From assembly GCF_000833575.1 (NCBI RefSeq), contig NZ_CP010827.1:1058980-1122979 (forward strand): a stretch of DNA of 64,000 nt, written 5' to 3'. Positions 55,935 through 64,000 of the stretch are shown in pieces; the stretch's first letter is position 1, and each line of letters opens with the position of its first letter. Under the pieces are notes generated by a model, which searched no databases, was not told the origin of the DNA, and was given only the letters and a program-made list of their open reading frames with translations. The stretch comes from Corynebacterium singulare. Its GTDB lineage: Bacteria; Actinomycetota; Actinomycetes; Mycobacteriales; Mycobacteriaceae. The translations under genes were made by a program, and so were the position numbers.

Positions 55935-57536
55935 GTGGACCGTTTCTCCAAGCTGCTGGCAGCGCTCGCTGCAGTGAGTGTGTTGAGCGCCTGCCAGGCC
56001 AACCCTGGCCCGCCGCCAGTGGTCGAGGCTGAAGAGCAGAGCGCGTCACCCACCAAGTCGACCACGGAAAGCCCCACCCCGGAGGTGGTTCCGGAAGAGG
56101 ACCTACTGCCGGAGCGCAGCACGGTGGCCATTGGCGTCGATCCGCTGCGGGGAGGCCTTAACCCACACTTAAGCGCTAACAATTCCGAGCTGGTTAGCCA
56201 GATTGCAGAGCTCGTCCTGCCCTCCGCGTTCCACGGTGAAGAGTTGGATACGGATGTGCTCGAGTCGGCGGAGGAAATCGAGGCCCCCGGCAGCATTGCC
56301 ATGCGCGTGCGCTACACCATTGCTAGTCCGGCCCAATGGTCTGATGGCACACCGATCAGCGGTTCGGACTTCAATTATCTCTGGTCACAGATCATCCGCA
56401 CACCAGGGGCGAATGCGGCCTCGGGGTATCAAGCGATTTCGGCGGTGCGGACGTCGGGAAGCGGGCGCGTTGTCACGGTAGATTTTAAGCACCGCGTCGA
56501 GGACTGGCGCAAGCTCTTTGCCCACCTGCTGCCGTCGCACCTGCTCGTGGACCAGGATTTCTCATCCGCCCTCGCGGAGGGGATTCCGGCCTCGGCTGGA
56601 CGCTACTTGGTGGCGGGTATGGACCGCAGCCGCGGCGTGATTACGCTCAACCGCAACGACCGCTTCTGGGGCGAAAACCCCGCAATGATTGATGTCATTC
56701 AGCTCCGCGCCCTCCGTGACACCACCCAGGCCGTCAACATGCTGCGCTCGCGACAGATCGGGTTTGCGGACTTTAGCCCGCAGCAGACCACCCTCGAGCG
56801 GCTGAGCCTACTCAGCGACGTCAACACCGGGGTAGTGAAACGCTCGCGCCAGCTGCGCCTAGAGATATCCACGCTGGAGGAGGCCCTTCCAGAAGAGCCG
56901 CAACGCCGCGCTTTGGCCTCTCTGTTGGATTCCGATCAGATTGCCCGTCTCGCCACCGGCAGGGCCTCCGAGCTGGACCCTGCCCACAATCCGTTCGGTG
57001 ATCCTGTGGAACTGGCCCCGTTGCGCGAGCGTGCGGGGCATAAACCGCTGCGGATTGCAGTCGATCCACAAAGCCCCACGGCCCTTGCCGCCGCCCATAC
57101 GATTGTTGATGTCCTGCAGTCCAAAGCTATCGACGCCACGGTGGTGACCGAGCGCCTGACCACCATCACCGCGGATCTACTGCCAGCGGGCAAGGTGGAT
57201 GCCGTCGTGGCCTGGGATGACAATGGCATGGACTCACTGAGCATGGCCAATTACTTCACTTGTGCCACTCCCGGCAGCCCAGCCGCTAAGCTCAATGGTT
57301 TCTGCCCTGAGCATGCCGAGGAGACAGCAGCCGATATCCTCGATGGAACCTTGGATTCTGCGGCTGCTCGAGACAAGGTTCACCAGCTCAACTCCGAGCA
57401 AGTGCTGTTTGTGTCGCTGCTCAACGAGGTGCGCATCCATGCTTTAGGCAAGGGTATCGTGGGCCCCGGACAAAGTATTACGGACTGGGATTCGGGCCTG
57501 GTCAGTGCCCCACAGTGGAGGAAAGATGATGACTAA
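55935..57536 (+). CDS. lpqW: LpqW-like ABC substrate-binding lipoprotein
   Basis: The 533-residue protein has a lipoprotein signal peptide (SVLSAC lipobox, Cys20), a Pro/Glu/Ser linker, then the oligopeptide-binding (SBP_bac_5) fold, with AQWSDGTPISGSDFNYLWSQI and VITLNRNDRFWGENPAMIDVIQLRALRD. In mycobacteria LpqW steers lipomannan/lipoarabinomannan synthesis instead of transport. The neighbourhood typA-lpqW-mshB is shared with mycobacteria. Its 3' end overlaps mshB by 11 bp. Confidence 0.88.
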   Translation: MDRFSKLLAALAAVSVLSACQANPGPPPVVEAEEQSASPTKSTTESPTPEVVPEEDLLPERSTVAIGVDPLRGGLNPHLSANNSELVSQIAELVLPSAFHGEELDTDVLESAEEIEAPGSIAMRVRYTIASPAQWSDGTPISGSDFNYLWSQIIRTPGANAASGYQAISAVRTSGSGRVVTVDFKHRVEDWRKLFAHLLPSHLLVDQDFSSALAEGIPASAGRYLVAGMDRSRGVITLNRNDRFWGENPAMIDVIQLRALRDTTQAVNMLRSRQIGFADFSPQQTTLERLSLLSDVNTGVVKRSRQLRLEISTLEEALPEEPQRRALASLLDSDQIARLATGRASELDPAHNPFGDPVELAPLRERAGHKPLRIAVDPQSPTALAAAHTIVDVLQSKAIDATVVTERLTTITADLLPAGKVDAVVAWDDNGMDSLSMANYFTCATPGSPAAKLNGFCPEHAEETAADILDGTLDSAAARDKVHQLNSEQVLFVSLLNEVRIHALGKGIVGPGQSITDWDSGLVSAPQWRKDDD

Positions 57537-58392
57537 AGATCTCACCGGCTACCGCGTCGTGGCCGTGCATGCACACCCCGATGATGAGGTGCTCTTCACC
57601 GGCGGAACGCTCGCGGATGTGGCCGCCCGCGGCGCTGAGGTCACCGTGATCACCGCAACGCTGGGGGAGGAAGGCGAAGTCATCGGTTCGCCTTACCAAG
57701 GACTGGCGGAAAGTGACCGCCTTGGTGGCTTTCGTGCCTGGGAGCTGAAGCGTGCCCTCGACGCCCTGGGGGTCAGCGGCATTCAGCTGGGTGGTTTCGG
57801 ACACTTCCGCGATTCCGGTATGGCCGGCTCGCCAGCGCACGACAACCCGAGTGCGCTGGTCAACCGAGTCGATGAAGCGGCATCCTTGCTCAAGGAGCAT
57901 TTCGTAGCGCTTGAGCCCCATGCGGTGTTGACCTACGGCCCCGACGGCGGCTATGGCCACCCAGACCACATCGCTGTGCACCAGGCTGTTCATGCGGCTG
58001 CCGCTCCTGAGCAGCGCATTTGGTGGGCGATCTTTGAGCGCGCCGCGCACTACCGCGCCCTGGAATCCGTGACCCCGCCGCAGGGCTGGAGCCTGCCGGA
58101 CAAGGACTACCTGGACAACTTCACCACTGAAGGCTACGACGTGGCCTATGCGCTTGGTGACGTCCCCCTCGCCGCCAAGCGCTCCGCCATGCTCGCCCAC
58201 GCCACCCAGATTTGGCTGGCCGATGGTTCCCTCACCACCGTTAACCCGCATGCCGCACAGGCAGGCCTGAGCAACCCCGCCGAGGTGCCCGCTGCCTATG
58301 CGCTGTCCAATCTGCTCACCATGCCCCTGCTGCGCCACGAGTTCTATCAGCTCGGCAGGGGAGAGCCGAGCGAGACCCTGGTGGGGGAATAG
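57526..58392 (+). CDS. mshB: Mycothiol biosynthesis deacetylase MshB
   Basis: About 288 residues from ATG 57526, or 57529. The zinc site is visible in AVHAHPDDEVLFTGG and GGYGHPDHIAVHQAVH, and the TLGEEGEVIGSPYQGL loop is typical. It removes acetyl from GlcNAc-inositol in mycothiol synthesis. Its start lies inside the lpqW end, and its stop overlaps the next start by one base, so the three genes form one unit. Confidence 0.95.
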   Translation: MMTKDLTGYRVVAVHAHPDDEVLFTGGTLADVAARGAEVTVITATLGEEGEVIGSPYQGLAESDRLGGFRAWELKRALDALGVSGIQLGGFGHFRDSGMAGSPAHDNPSALVNRVDEAASLLKEHFVALEPHAVLTYGPDGGYGHPDHIAVHQAVHAAAAPEQRIWWAIFERAAHYRALESVTPPQGWSLPDKDYLDNFTTEGYDVAYALGDVPLAAKRSAMLAHATQIWLADGSLTTVNPHAAQAGLSNPAEVPAAYALSNLLTMPLLRHEFYQLGRGEPSETLVGE

Positions 58393-58784
58393 TGAGCGAG
58401 CGAGTTATCCGCACCGACTTTTCCCGCGGCGAGCAAATTGGTGGCTTGGTCTGGTTAGCGCTAGGCGCCCTGTGTTCGTTGACCCTCGAGGTGGTCTACC
58501 TGACCGCGCGCCTGCCGTGGTTCGACGGGGCCAGCGTCTCTTTTCCCATCACCATTCTCATTGCCTTCTGGTTCAACGGGGTGCTTACTCGCACAGCGCG
58601 GTTGTGGAGTGAGAATCCCTACATCGCGGGCCTTCCCGGGCTAGCGTGGGTCACGGGATTTCTAGCGTTCATGCTGGGAGGCGCTATTGGTGATGGTTCA
58701 CTGCTGGCCAATAATATTCTCAGCCTGCTCCTGTTCGTCGCGGGAATCGCAGGCAGCGTTTGGCCATTTTTCACGCAGGAGTAG
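58392..58784 (+). CDS. Small conserved membrane protein (mshB neighbour)
   Basis: The 130-residue protein has four hydrophobic helices and a short basic N-terminus (SERVIRTDFSRGEQIG). It starts with GTG overlapping the mshB stop by one base. A similar small membrane protein follows mshB in mycobacteria. The function is unknown. Confidence 0.8.
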   Translation: MSERVIRTDFSRGEQIGGLVWLALGALCSLTLEVVYLTARLPWFDGASVSFPITILIAFWFNGVLTRTARLWSENPYIAGLPGLAWVTGFLAFMLGGAIGDGSLLANNILSLLLFVAGIAGSVWPFFTQE

Positions 58785-58834
58785 CATACTGTTAGTCGTA
58801 GAAAACCCGTGACACACAGGAGTTTGAACGTCTT

Positions 58835-59158
58835 ATGACTTACACCATCGCACAGCCTTGCGTTGACATAATGGACCGCAGCTGCGTTGAGGAATGCCCT
58901 GTTGACTGCATTTACGAGGGCAAGCGCATGCTCTACATCCACCCGGACGAGTGCGTGGACTGTGGCGCCTGCGAGCCTGCCTGCCCGGTTGAGGCCATCT
59001 TCTACGAGGATGACGTCCCGGATGAGTGGCTGGACTACAACGACGCCAACGCCGCGTTCTTCGATGACCTCGGCTCCCCGGGAGGCGCAGCCGCCCTCGG
59101 CCCGCAGGACTTCGATGTCCCGATGATCGCGGCCCTCCCGCCCCAGAACCAGGAGTAA
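58835..59158 (+). CDS. fdxC: Ferredoxin (seven-iron type)
   Basis: The 107-residue protein has the cluster ligands in [23 protein letters not shown] and [17 protein letters not shown], the layout of actinobacterial [3Fe-4S][4Fe-4S] ferredoxins. The C-terminal half is acidic. It serves as an electron carrier. It starts 50 bp after the membrane protein and is followed 3 bp later by dapC. Confidence 0.95.
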   Translation: MTYTIAQPCVDIMDRSCVEECPVDCIYEGKRMLYIHPDECVDCGACEPACPVEAIFYEDDVPDEWLDYNDANAAFFDDLGSPGGAAALGPQDFDVPMIAALPPQNQE

Positions 59159-59161
59159 AAC

Positions 59162-60247
59162 ATGAGCCGCACGCCGCTAGGAGATACGCTTCCGGATTTC
59201 CCGTGGAACTCCCTCGCTGGTGCTAAGAAGAAGGCCCAAGCTCACCCCGATGGGATTGTGGACCTTTCTGTGGGCAACCCGGCCGATCCGGTGGCCCCCG
59301 GCGTGCAGCTGGCGCTTTCTTCCGCCGCAGAAGCCCCGGGCTATCCGCAGACTCAGGGCACCCCGGAGTTGCGCGAGGCCATCGCGAAGGCCTTGGAGCG
59401 CCGCTACCACATGCAGGTGGATGCTGTCCTACCGGTGATCGGTACTAAGGAAGCTATCGCCTGGCTGCCCACCCTGCTGGGCATGCGTGGTGAAACAGTT
59501 GCCTTTCCTTCCGTGGCGTACCCGACCTACGAGGTTGGTGCCCTGCTGGCAGGCGCCAAGCCACTGCGCGCGGACGAGGACTTCGGGGATGCGTCCCTGG
59601 TGTTCATCAACTCGCCGTCGAATCCGACGGGCAAGGTGTTGGGCGTCGAGAAGCTGCGCGAGATCGTAGCCTGGGCCCGTGAGAAGGGCGCCATTGTGGC
59701 GTCCGATGAATGCTACATGAGTCTGGGGTGGGACGATAAGAACCCGCCGGTTTCCATCTTGGATCCGCGCGTCACCGACGGTGACAACACCGGGCTCATT
59801 GCCATGCATTCGCTGTCCAAGACCGCGAACATGGCGTCCTACCGCGCTGGGTTCTTTGCCGGCGATAGCAAGCTCATCGCCGAACTACTGGAGCTGCGCA
59901 AACACGCCGGCCTCATCGTGCCGGGTCCGATTCAGGCAGCGATGGTCGCCGCGCTTGACGACGACCCCTCCGAAGCCCTCCAGCGTCAGCGCTACGCCAC
60001 CCGCCGTGCAGAGCTCATGCGCGCATTGACGTCAGCTGGTTTCACTATCGAGCACTCGGAAGCCGGCATGTACCTGTGGGCCACGCGCGGCGAGAACTGT
60101 CGCGCGACCGTCGATTGGCTGGCAGAGCGCGGCATCCTCGTTGCCCCAGGTGACTTCTATGGTCCGGCCGGCGAGCAGTTCGTCCGCATTGGTCTCAACG
60201 GCACCGATGAGCGCATCGCGGCGGCGGTGTCGCGGTTGGTTGCCTAA
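59162..60247 (+). CDS. dapC: Succinyldiaminopimelate transaminase
   Basis: The 361-residue class I aminotransferase has the PLP lysine in MHSLSKTANMASYRAGF, with SSPSNPTGKVL and DECYMSLGW as further cofactor contacts. The fdxC-dapC neighbourhood is that of actinobacterial DapC, which makes N-succinyl-L,L-diaminopimelate for lysine and cell-wall synthesis. Its stop abuts the next start. Confidence 0.92.
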   Translation: MSRTPLGDTLPDFPWNSLAGAKKKAQAHPDGIVDLSVGNPADPVAPGVQLALSSAAEAPGYPQTQGTPELREAIAKALERRYHMQVDAVLPVIGTKEAIAWLPTLLGMRGETVAFPSVAYPTYEVGALLAGAKPLRADEDFGDASLVFINSPSNPTGKVLGVEKLREIVAWAREKGAIVASDECYMSLGWDDKNPPVSILDPRVTDGDNTGLIAMHSLSKTANMASYRAGFFAGDSKLIAELLELRKHAGLIVPGPIQAAMVAALDDDPSEALQRQRYATRRAELMRALTSAGFTIEHSEAGMYLWATRGENCRATVDWLAERGILVAPGDFYGPAGEQFVRIGLNGTDERIAAAVSRLVA

Positions 60248-61054
60248 GTGGCTTTCCGCCCACCGGCGCGGGAGGGGATTAGCCCGCGCAAGGTGATGCT
60301 CACCGGCATCGTGCCCGCTTCTCCTGCCTATTGGGCAGGTCAGGCGGGCGATTCCGCGTTTTCACCCGGCACTCGTTTGGAACCTGGCACTCGGCTGCCT
60401 GGTCCGACGTTGGCGTGGTATCACCCCTCGGTACCTCATGAAGAGCCGATTCCGTTTGATTATCGGGTGGTGTATCAGGACGGGGATCTCATAGTCGCCG
60501 ACAAGCCGCATTTCTTGCCCACGACATCGAATGGGCGCATCGTGCGTGAGACGCTGCAGACTCGCCTGCGCGTGGACTTTGGTGAGGAGGGCATTGTTCC
60601 TTTGCACCGCCTGGACCGACTCACGTCTGGTCTGGTGTTATGCTCGCGCAATCCGCGCACACGACCTGCCTACCAGCGGCTTTTCCAAGACCAAGCGGTG
60701 AGCAAGCACTATCGCGCAACAGTGACCACGCCCTTAACGTTTGAAGACACGCTGCGGCTGGGGATGCGCCGCGTGCGCGGCCAGCGTCAGGTGATTGTTG
60801 ACCCCGCTGGGACACCCACGATCACTCGCCTGAGTGCGCACGGCTCCATTGTTAATGTGTGGCCACTGACCGGCCATACTCACCAAATTCGCGTCGCCCT
60901 CAACTACCTCGGCCATCCGATTGTGGGCGATGACACGTATCCCGTGGACCGCGGTCTAGACCTCTACGATTTCTCTGCTCCGCTGCAGCTCGCGCACGTA
61001 GCGATGCAGTTTGACGACCCCCTCACCAGCCACGAACGTGTGTTCACTCTGTGA
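60248..61054 (+). CDS. RluA family pseudouridine synthase
   Basis: The 268-residue protein has the catalytic Asp in VPLHRLDRLTSGLVLCSRN and the RluA end TGHTHQIRVALNYLGHPIVGDDTYP. It isomerises uridine in rRNA or tRNA; the site is not readable from sequence. It starts with GTG 60248 directly after the dapC stop. Confidence 0.93.
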   Translation: MAFRPPAREGISPRKVMLTGIVPASPAYWAGQAGDSAFSPGTRLEPGTRLPGPTLAWYHPSVPHEEPIPFDYRVVYQDGDLIVADKPHFLPTTSNGRIVRETLQTRLRVDFGEEGIVPLHRLDRLTSGLVLCSRNPRTRPAYQRLFQDQAVSKHYRATVTTPLTFEDTLRLGMRRVRGQRQVIVDPAGTPTITRLSAHGSIVNVWPLTGHTHQIRVALNYLGHPIVGDDTYPVDRGLDLYDFSAPLQLAHVAMQFDDPLTSHERVFTL

Positions 61055-61108
61055 ATTTGCGTGCTTCTGCGGCGCGCGTTTTTAGTTCGTGCTTGGCCAA
61101 GGACTAAA

Positions 61109-61152
61109 CTCGTACGAAGTTTTATTCATTAATCTTGAGAATTTTGTACGAG
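61109..61152. promoter_or_regulatory. Inverted repeat before the GtrA gene
   Basis: CTCGTACGAA (61109-61118) and TTTTGTACGAG (61142-61152) form a 10-bp inverted repeat with one mismatch and a 23-nt AT-rich spacer. It ends 10 bases before ATG 61163 and may be an operator or a leader hairpin hiding the ribosome site. Confidence 0.45.
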
Positions 61153-61162
61153 GGGCGTGTTC

Positions 61163-61726
61163 ATGGCGGATCTGAGCGTTGCTCGCTTTGCCTCGAATCT
61201 AGGTCAGTTCATTAAGTTTGGCCTGGTCGGCGGCTCAGGCGCGGTGGTCAACATCCTAGTCTCCATCGTGGCAGCAAAGTGTGGCCTCGCGTGGTTCGGG
61301 GCTACTCCGCATGACGCAATGTTTAACCTCTTTGGCACCCAGTTCCATGTCCGCTGGTTCATGCTCTTTTCCACGATCGCGTTTCTCGTGGCAAACACAT
61401 GGAACTACCAGCTCAACCGCATGTGGACGTTCAAGTCCGTCAACAAGGTGTCCTGGTTGCGAGGCTTCTTCCCGTTCCTCATCACCGGTATCGGCGCCTA
61501 CCTGGTCACACTTGCGGTCCAGTACTTGCTGATGAATCCGACGTCGCCGCTGCAGCTGCCACCGCACATCTTTGACGACACCACTGGTTTCCGCACGATG
61601 TATTACTGGGCTAACGCCATTTCCATCGTTGTGGCCATGCCCATCAATTTCGTGTTCAACAAATTGTGGACCTTCCGCTCGACGCCTAAGAAGCCGGTCG
61701 TGGTCCATCATTCCGAGCCAGCTTAA
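61163..61726 (+). CDS. GtrA family membrane protein
   Basis: About 187 residues from ATG 61163; GTG 61157 is also in frame. Four membrane helices with FIKFGLVGGSGAVVNILVS, VANTWNYQLNRMWTFKS and a final NFVFNKLWTFRS are the GtrA pattern. GtrA proteins flip or move lipid-linked sugars used in cell-wall polysaccharide synthesis. Its partner transferase is not in the window. Confidence 0.92.
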   Translation: MADLSVARFASNLGQFIKFGLVGGSGAVVNILVSIVAAKCGLAWFGATPHDAMFNLFGTQFHVRWFMLFSTIAFLVANTWNYQLNRMWTFKSVNKVSWLRGFFPFLITGIGAYLVTLAVQYLLMNPTSPLQLPPHIFDDTTGFRTMYYWANAISIVVAMPINFVFNKLWTFRSTPKKPVVVHHSEPA

Positions 61727-61745
61727 TTGCGGCCCTTCCCGCCGA

Positions 61746-62129
61746 CCCTTCGCGCTCACCGGCGTCGGCCGTCGGGGTCTTTTCGATGCTGCGGTGAGCG
61801 GGAAGGGGGCATCGGCAAGCAATGTTCCCTTCGCGCTCACCGAGAACCTAGCGTGGAAGCGCTCCATCGTGCCGGTGAGCGCTTAGGGATGGAAACCGGA
61901 AACCCGCCCTTCGCGCTCACCGGCATCGAAAAGAATCGCTAGTTCCCGCACACGGTGAGCGTAAAGGGCAGTACCGGCGGAACCGGTGCCAGCGGTGCAG
62001 TAGGTCTAGTGGCTCGGTAGATGAGGGGGCATGGCTGGGGGGTTAGCGCGGTAGGCGCCTTATTCTCCCTTCGCGCTCACCGGCGCCTGTAAGAAGCCGA
62101 ACCCGCCATCCGCGGTGAGCGCGAAGGGC
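61746..62129. repeat. Cluster of four 62-bp inverted-repeat units with variable cores
   Basis: Units at 61746-61807, 61827-61888, 61907-61968 and 62067-62128 each start with a 16-nt arm close to CCCTTCGCGCTCACCG and end with its inverse CGGTGAGCGCGAAGGG. The 30-nt cores between the arms are unrelated. Unit starts are 81, 80 and 160 bp apart. The cluster fills the 435-bp gap between two convergent genes, and no gene is seen in it. It is not a CRISPR array because the arms alternate in orientation. Confidence 0.85.
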
Positions 62130-62161
62130 GGGATGGATGGGGATAGGCCGGGTAGTGTGGT

Positions 62162-62647
62162 CTAGTCGTCGAGTTCGGCGTCGAGGCGGGCCTGGTCGCG
62201 TTGGTGCTGGCGGCGTCGGAGAAACGGTGTGAAGATGATGGCGGCGGTCACGCCGGCCCCAGCGCCAACCAAGTAAGAGGTGGAGTCCGATGCGTAAGCG
62301 TTATGGGCAATTCCGGCGAACATCACAATGAGCGGGATGAGGTAGACGGTCATTGCAGGCCAAATACGGCCAACAGGTGGGGTGGCGACTCGCTTGCGCA
62401 GCCACGCCGTGCCGAAGAGATTGCCGATCATAGGCGGCGCAATGGCGAGAAAGCACAGCATGCTCATATTCCCAGGAAGAACCCAAGCGAGGATGGCTGC
62501 GGCGACGATCTCGAGGAATCGGGTCGGGGTAGCGCTGATGGCATACGCTTTGTAAAAAGTCTCACGTTCGAATTCATCCTGCGATGCGCGCTCGATTTCA
62601 TTGAGGGCGTAGTTAGCAATGGCGTTAATCATGTTGTTCATCTCCAA
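62162..62647 (-). CDS. Small membrane protein paired with an XRE regulator
   Basis: About 161 residues with four hydrophobic helices (about residues 42-145) and a basic/acidic C-terminus. ATGs at 62647, 62641 and 62632 are all possible. It overlaps the upstream XRE gene by 23 bp, a common pairing in actinobacteria and Firmicutes in which the small XRE protein controls the membrane protein. The function is unknown. Confidence 0.75.
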   Translation of the reverse strand: MEMNNMINAIANYALNEIERASQDEFERETFYKAYAISATPTRFLEIVAAAILAWVLPGNMSMLCFLAIAPPMIGNLFGTAWLRKRVATPPVGRIWPAMTVYLIPLIVMFAGIAHNAYASDSTSYLVGAGAGVTAAIIFTPFLRRRQHQRDQARLDAELDD

Positions 62648-62834
62648 ATACTTCTTCGACGGTTTTTCCGAGTTCGCGGCATATGTCTAGTGCGAGGTGT
62701 ACGGACGGGGAGTAATTGCCGCGTTCGATATTGGCGATTGTCTGACGGGAGACGCCTGCGCGTTCAGCGAGCTCAGTTTGGGATAGCTCAAGCCAGCGGC
62801 GCCATTTGCGGACCATGTTGGGTTGCTCAGGCAT
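62625..62834 (-). CDS. Small XRE-family transcriptional regulator
   Basis: The 69-residue protein is almost only a helix-turn-helix: MVRKWRRWLELSQTELAERAGVSRQTIANIERGNYSPSVHLALDICRELGKTVEEVFG. It belongs to the small YozG/Cro-like type. The start may be ATG 62816. It overlaps the membrane protein gene by 23 bp and probably regulates the pair. Confidence 0.9.
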   Translation of the reverse strand: MPEQPNMVRKWRRWLELSQTELAERAGVSRQTIANIERGNYSPSVHLALDICRELGKTVEEVFGDEQHD

Positions 62835-62888
62835 TCATACTCCTTTACGGTCTGTCGTCCTTACATGTCTAAGTGTAAAGAATAATTG

Positions 62889-63749
62889 TCAAAACAGCAA
62901 GTTCTGCAGGCATAAGTGCCACGTCCAATACGGCTGCGTCACACACGCTGGCAGCGTAGGCTCCCGCCCCTTAATCAGATCAAGCGTCGCCTTAATAAGG
63001 CGGAGGGCATCGTCGAGGTGGTAGTGGATATCGTCAGCAGTAAAGCGCAAAACTGTGTAACCGTGAGCGACAGCCGCATTCTGTTTCGATCTATCCGCCT
63101 GAAATATTTCGCTGCGTTTGTGGTACTCCCAGCCGTCGACTTCGATAATCAGCTTGCCTATCAAAAAGTCGAACCGATACCCAGCGATGAGCACGTTGTG
63201 ATCCGGGAATATGCCCTGCGATCGCAAACTCCTGCTGAGCTTCCTTTCGGACTGGCTATCCGTACCGATGGGGGTGTTCCGAATCGCCTCTTTCAGCTTT
63301 CGCGGCACGCGCCCCATCCTCTGGCGGTCCTTCTCCAGGCGACTAGGCCCTTCTTTACCGCGATAATGATGCTCCAACAAGTCACCGCAGGCACTAGCTA
63401 TCCGCCGAGCCGACCACAAGGCCTGCACCACGGGCAGGCCGTTCACCTTGGTCGTCGCTGAAAGTCGTGAATGCGTGACACGAAACTTTTTCCCCCTAAG
63501 CGTTCGCGGCCCCTCCGCTTCCAATGGGAACGTCAATGCGCGCCCGAGGTGAATCTCCCGTGCAGTCTTTCCTGTGAAATGAATGCGGCTGAGCCCATGC
63601 GCCAGGGCCCGCGCTACAGCGAGAGGTGTCCATTCATCGGTATAAATTCCCCGATGCACGCGGAAGAGACGACGCTCGCGAAGCTTGCGTCTTATAGCTT
63701 CCTTGCTCATCCCTTGTTCCCGGAGTTCAGCGGTCGTCCATGCCCTCAT
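62889..63749 (-). CDS. DUF559 nuclease-like protein with AbiEi-like N-terminus
   Basis: About 286 residues from ATG 63749; a TTG at 63788 is the only other option. The N-terminus MRAWTTAELREQGMSKEAIRRKLRERRLFRVHRGIY is the AbiEi-type winged helix. The C-terminus carries a Vsr/PD-(D/E)XK-type core, YRFDFLIGKLIIEVDGWEYHKRSEIFQADRSKQNAAVAHGYTVLRFTADDI, with D, E and K in place. Such proteins are common in actinobacteria; a DNA-cutting or defence role is inferred from the fold. Confidence 0.82.
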   Translation of the reverse strand: MRAWTTAELREQGMSKEAIRRKLRERRLFRVHRGIYTDEWTPLAVARALAHGLSRIHFTGKTAREIHLGRALTFPLEAEGPRTLRGKKFRVTHSRLSATTKVNGLPVVQALWSARRIASACGDLLEHHYRGKEGPSRLEKDRQRMGRVPRKLKEAIRNTPIGTDSQSERKLSRSLRSQGIFPDHNVLIAGYRFDFLIGKLIIEVDGWEYHKRSEIFQADRSKQNAAVAHGYTVLRFTADDIHYHLDDALRLIKATLDLIKGREPTLPACVTQPYWTWHLCLQNLLF

Positions 63750-63867
63750 AACGCCGAAAATAAGCACTGCGTGACGACGCCGCCGCAACCATCATCTCAG
63801 CCTGTGGATAACTTCCCATCGTGACCGGCCCCCAGGGCTCCGAATCAGTGTCTTCTGTGGATAACCA

Positions 63868-64000
63868 CCTTTAGCGCTCACTGCGGAAGGGCCGTTGTGG
63901 TAGTGAAGATTGCGGGTGAGCGCGTAGGGAGGAGGGGCGCAGGGCCATGCAGGATTTCAGCACCGCGCCCCTCGCGCTCACGGGCAGCTGCTTGACGACG
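63868..64000. repeat. Further inverted-repeat units of the 61746 family
   Basis: Unit five spans 63868-63929, again exactly 62 bp, with more diverged arms. A sixth forward arm (CCCCTCGCGCTCACGG) starts at 63968, 100 bp after the fifth, and runs out of the window. These lie upstream of the DUF559 gene, so the family flanks the XRE/membrane/DUF559 group on both sides. Confidence 0.7.

Noticed and set aside
61727..61942. Short frames encoding repeated PFALTG words
   Set aside because: They come from the forward arms of the inverted-repeat units and shift frame from unit to unit.
61746..62129. CRISPR array
   Set aside because: Repeats are short and alternate in orientation, and no cas gene is in the window.

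Overview
The window is a chromosomal segment of a Corynebacterium (Actinobacteria, moderately high GC). The genus call rests on gene order: phoH2 – fumC – glpX – DUF4245 – xseBA – ispH – ychF on the left and Rv1157c-like – typA – lpqW – mshB – fdxC – dapC on the right are both corynebacterial/mycobacterial neighbourhoods, and mshB implies mycothiol. The species cannot be fixed from the sequence alone; a skin/mucosa-type species of the aurimucosum/striatum kind is a guess.

Layout. 1-7.2 kb: the end of a PIN-PhoH protein, a GNAT acetyltransferase, a secreted CAP protein, and an EmrB/QacA exporter with its TetR repressor. An IS1634-family element has entered at the 3' end of the exporter gene. 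7.4-19.4 kb: housekeeping core (fumC, glpX, exonuclease VII, ispH, rmuC, a PerM-type protein, ychF, an M20 amidohydrolase). 19.4-24.4 kb: one operon encoding a HAD hydrolase, a phosphonate-type ABC importer (phnD, phnC, two phnE) and an RpiR regulator. 24.5-36.2 kb: a CDF metal exporter, an AlkZ-like protein, a succinate-semialdehyde dehydrogenase, an aldolase/lactone-oxidase pair, an MFS carrier, a foreign-looking HNH protein, a dicarboxylate symporter and a lipoate ligase.

36.6-47.2 kb is the most distinctive part. A PRC-barrel stress-type protein precedes a three-subunit formate dehydrogenase whose catalytic subunit is interrupted by an in-frame UGA at 38211. The reading frame continues, the flanking residues are those around the selenocysteine of FdhF/FdnG, and a SECIS-like hairpin follows in the same codon register as in E. 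coli fdhF. Directly downstream lie selD, selC (tRNA-Sec, UCA anticodon), selA and selB. The client enzyme and all four parts needed to make and insert selenocysteine are therefore packed into about 10 kb.

47.2-50.6 kb is a patched accessory stretch: a HigBA toxin-antitoxin module between two copies of a 104-bp repeat, an unrecognised protein, and a BCCT carrier that has lost its N-terminal third. 50.6-61.7 kb returns to core genes. The right end (61.7-64 kb) carries clusters of 62-bp inverted-repeat units with constant arms and unrelated 30-nt cores. These flank a small XRE/membrane-protein pair and a DUF559 nuclease-like gene.
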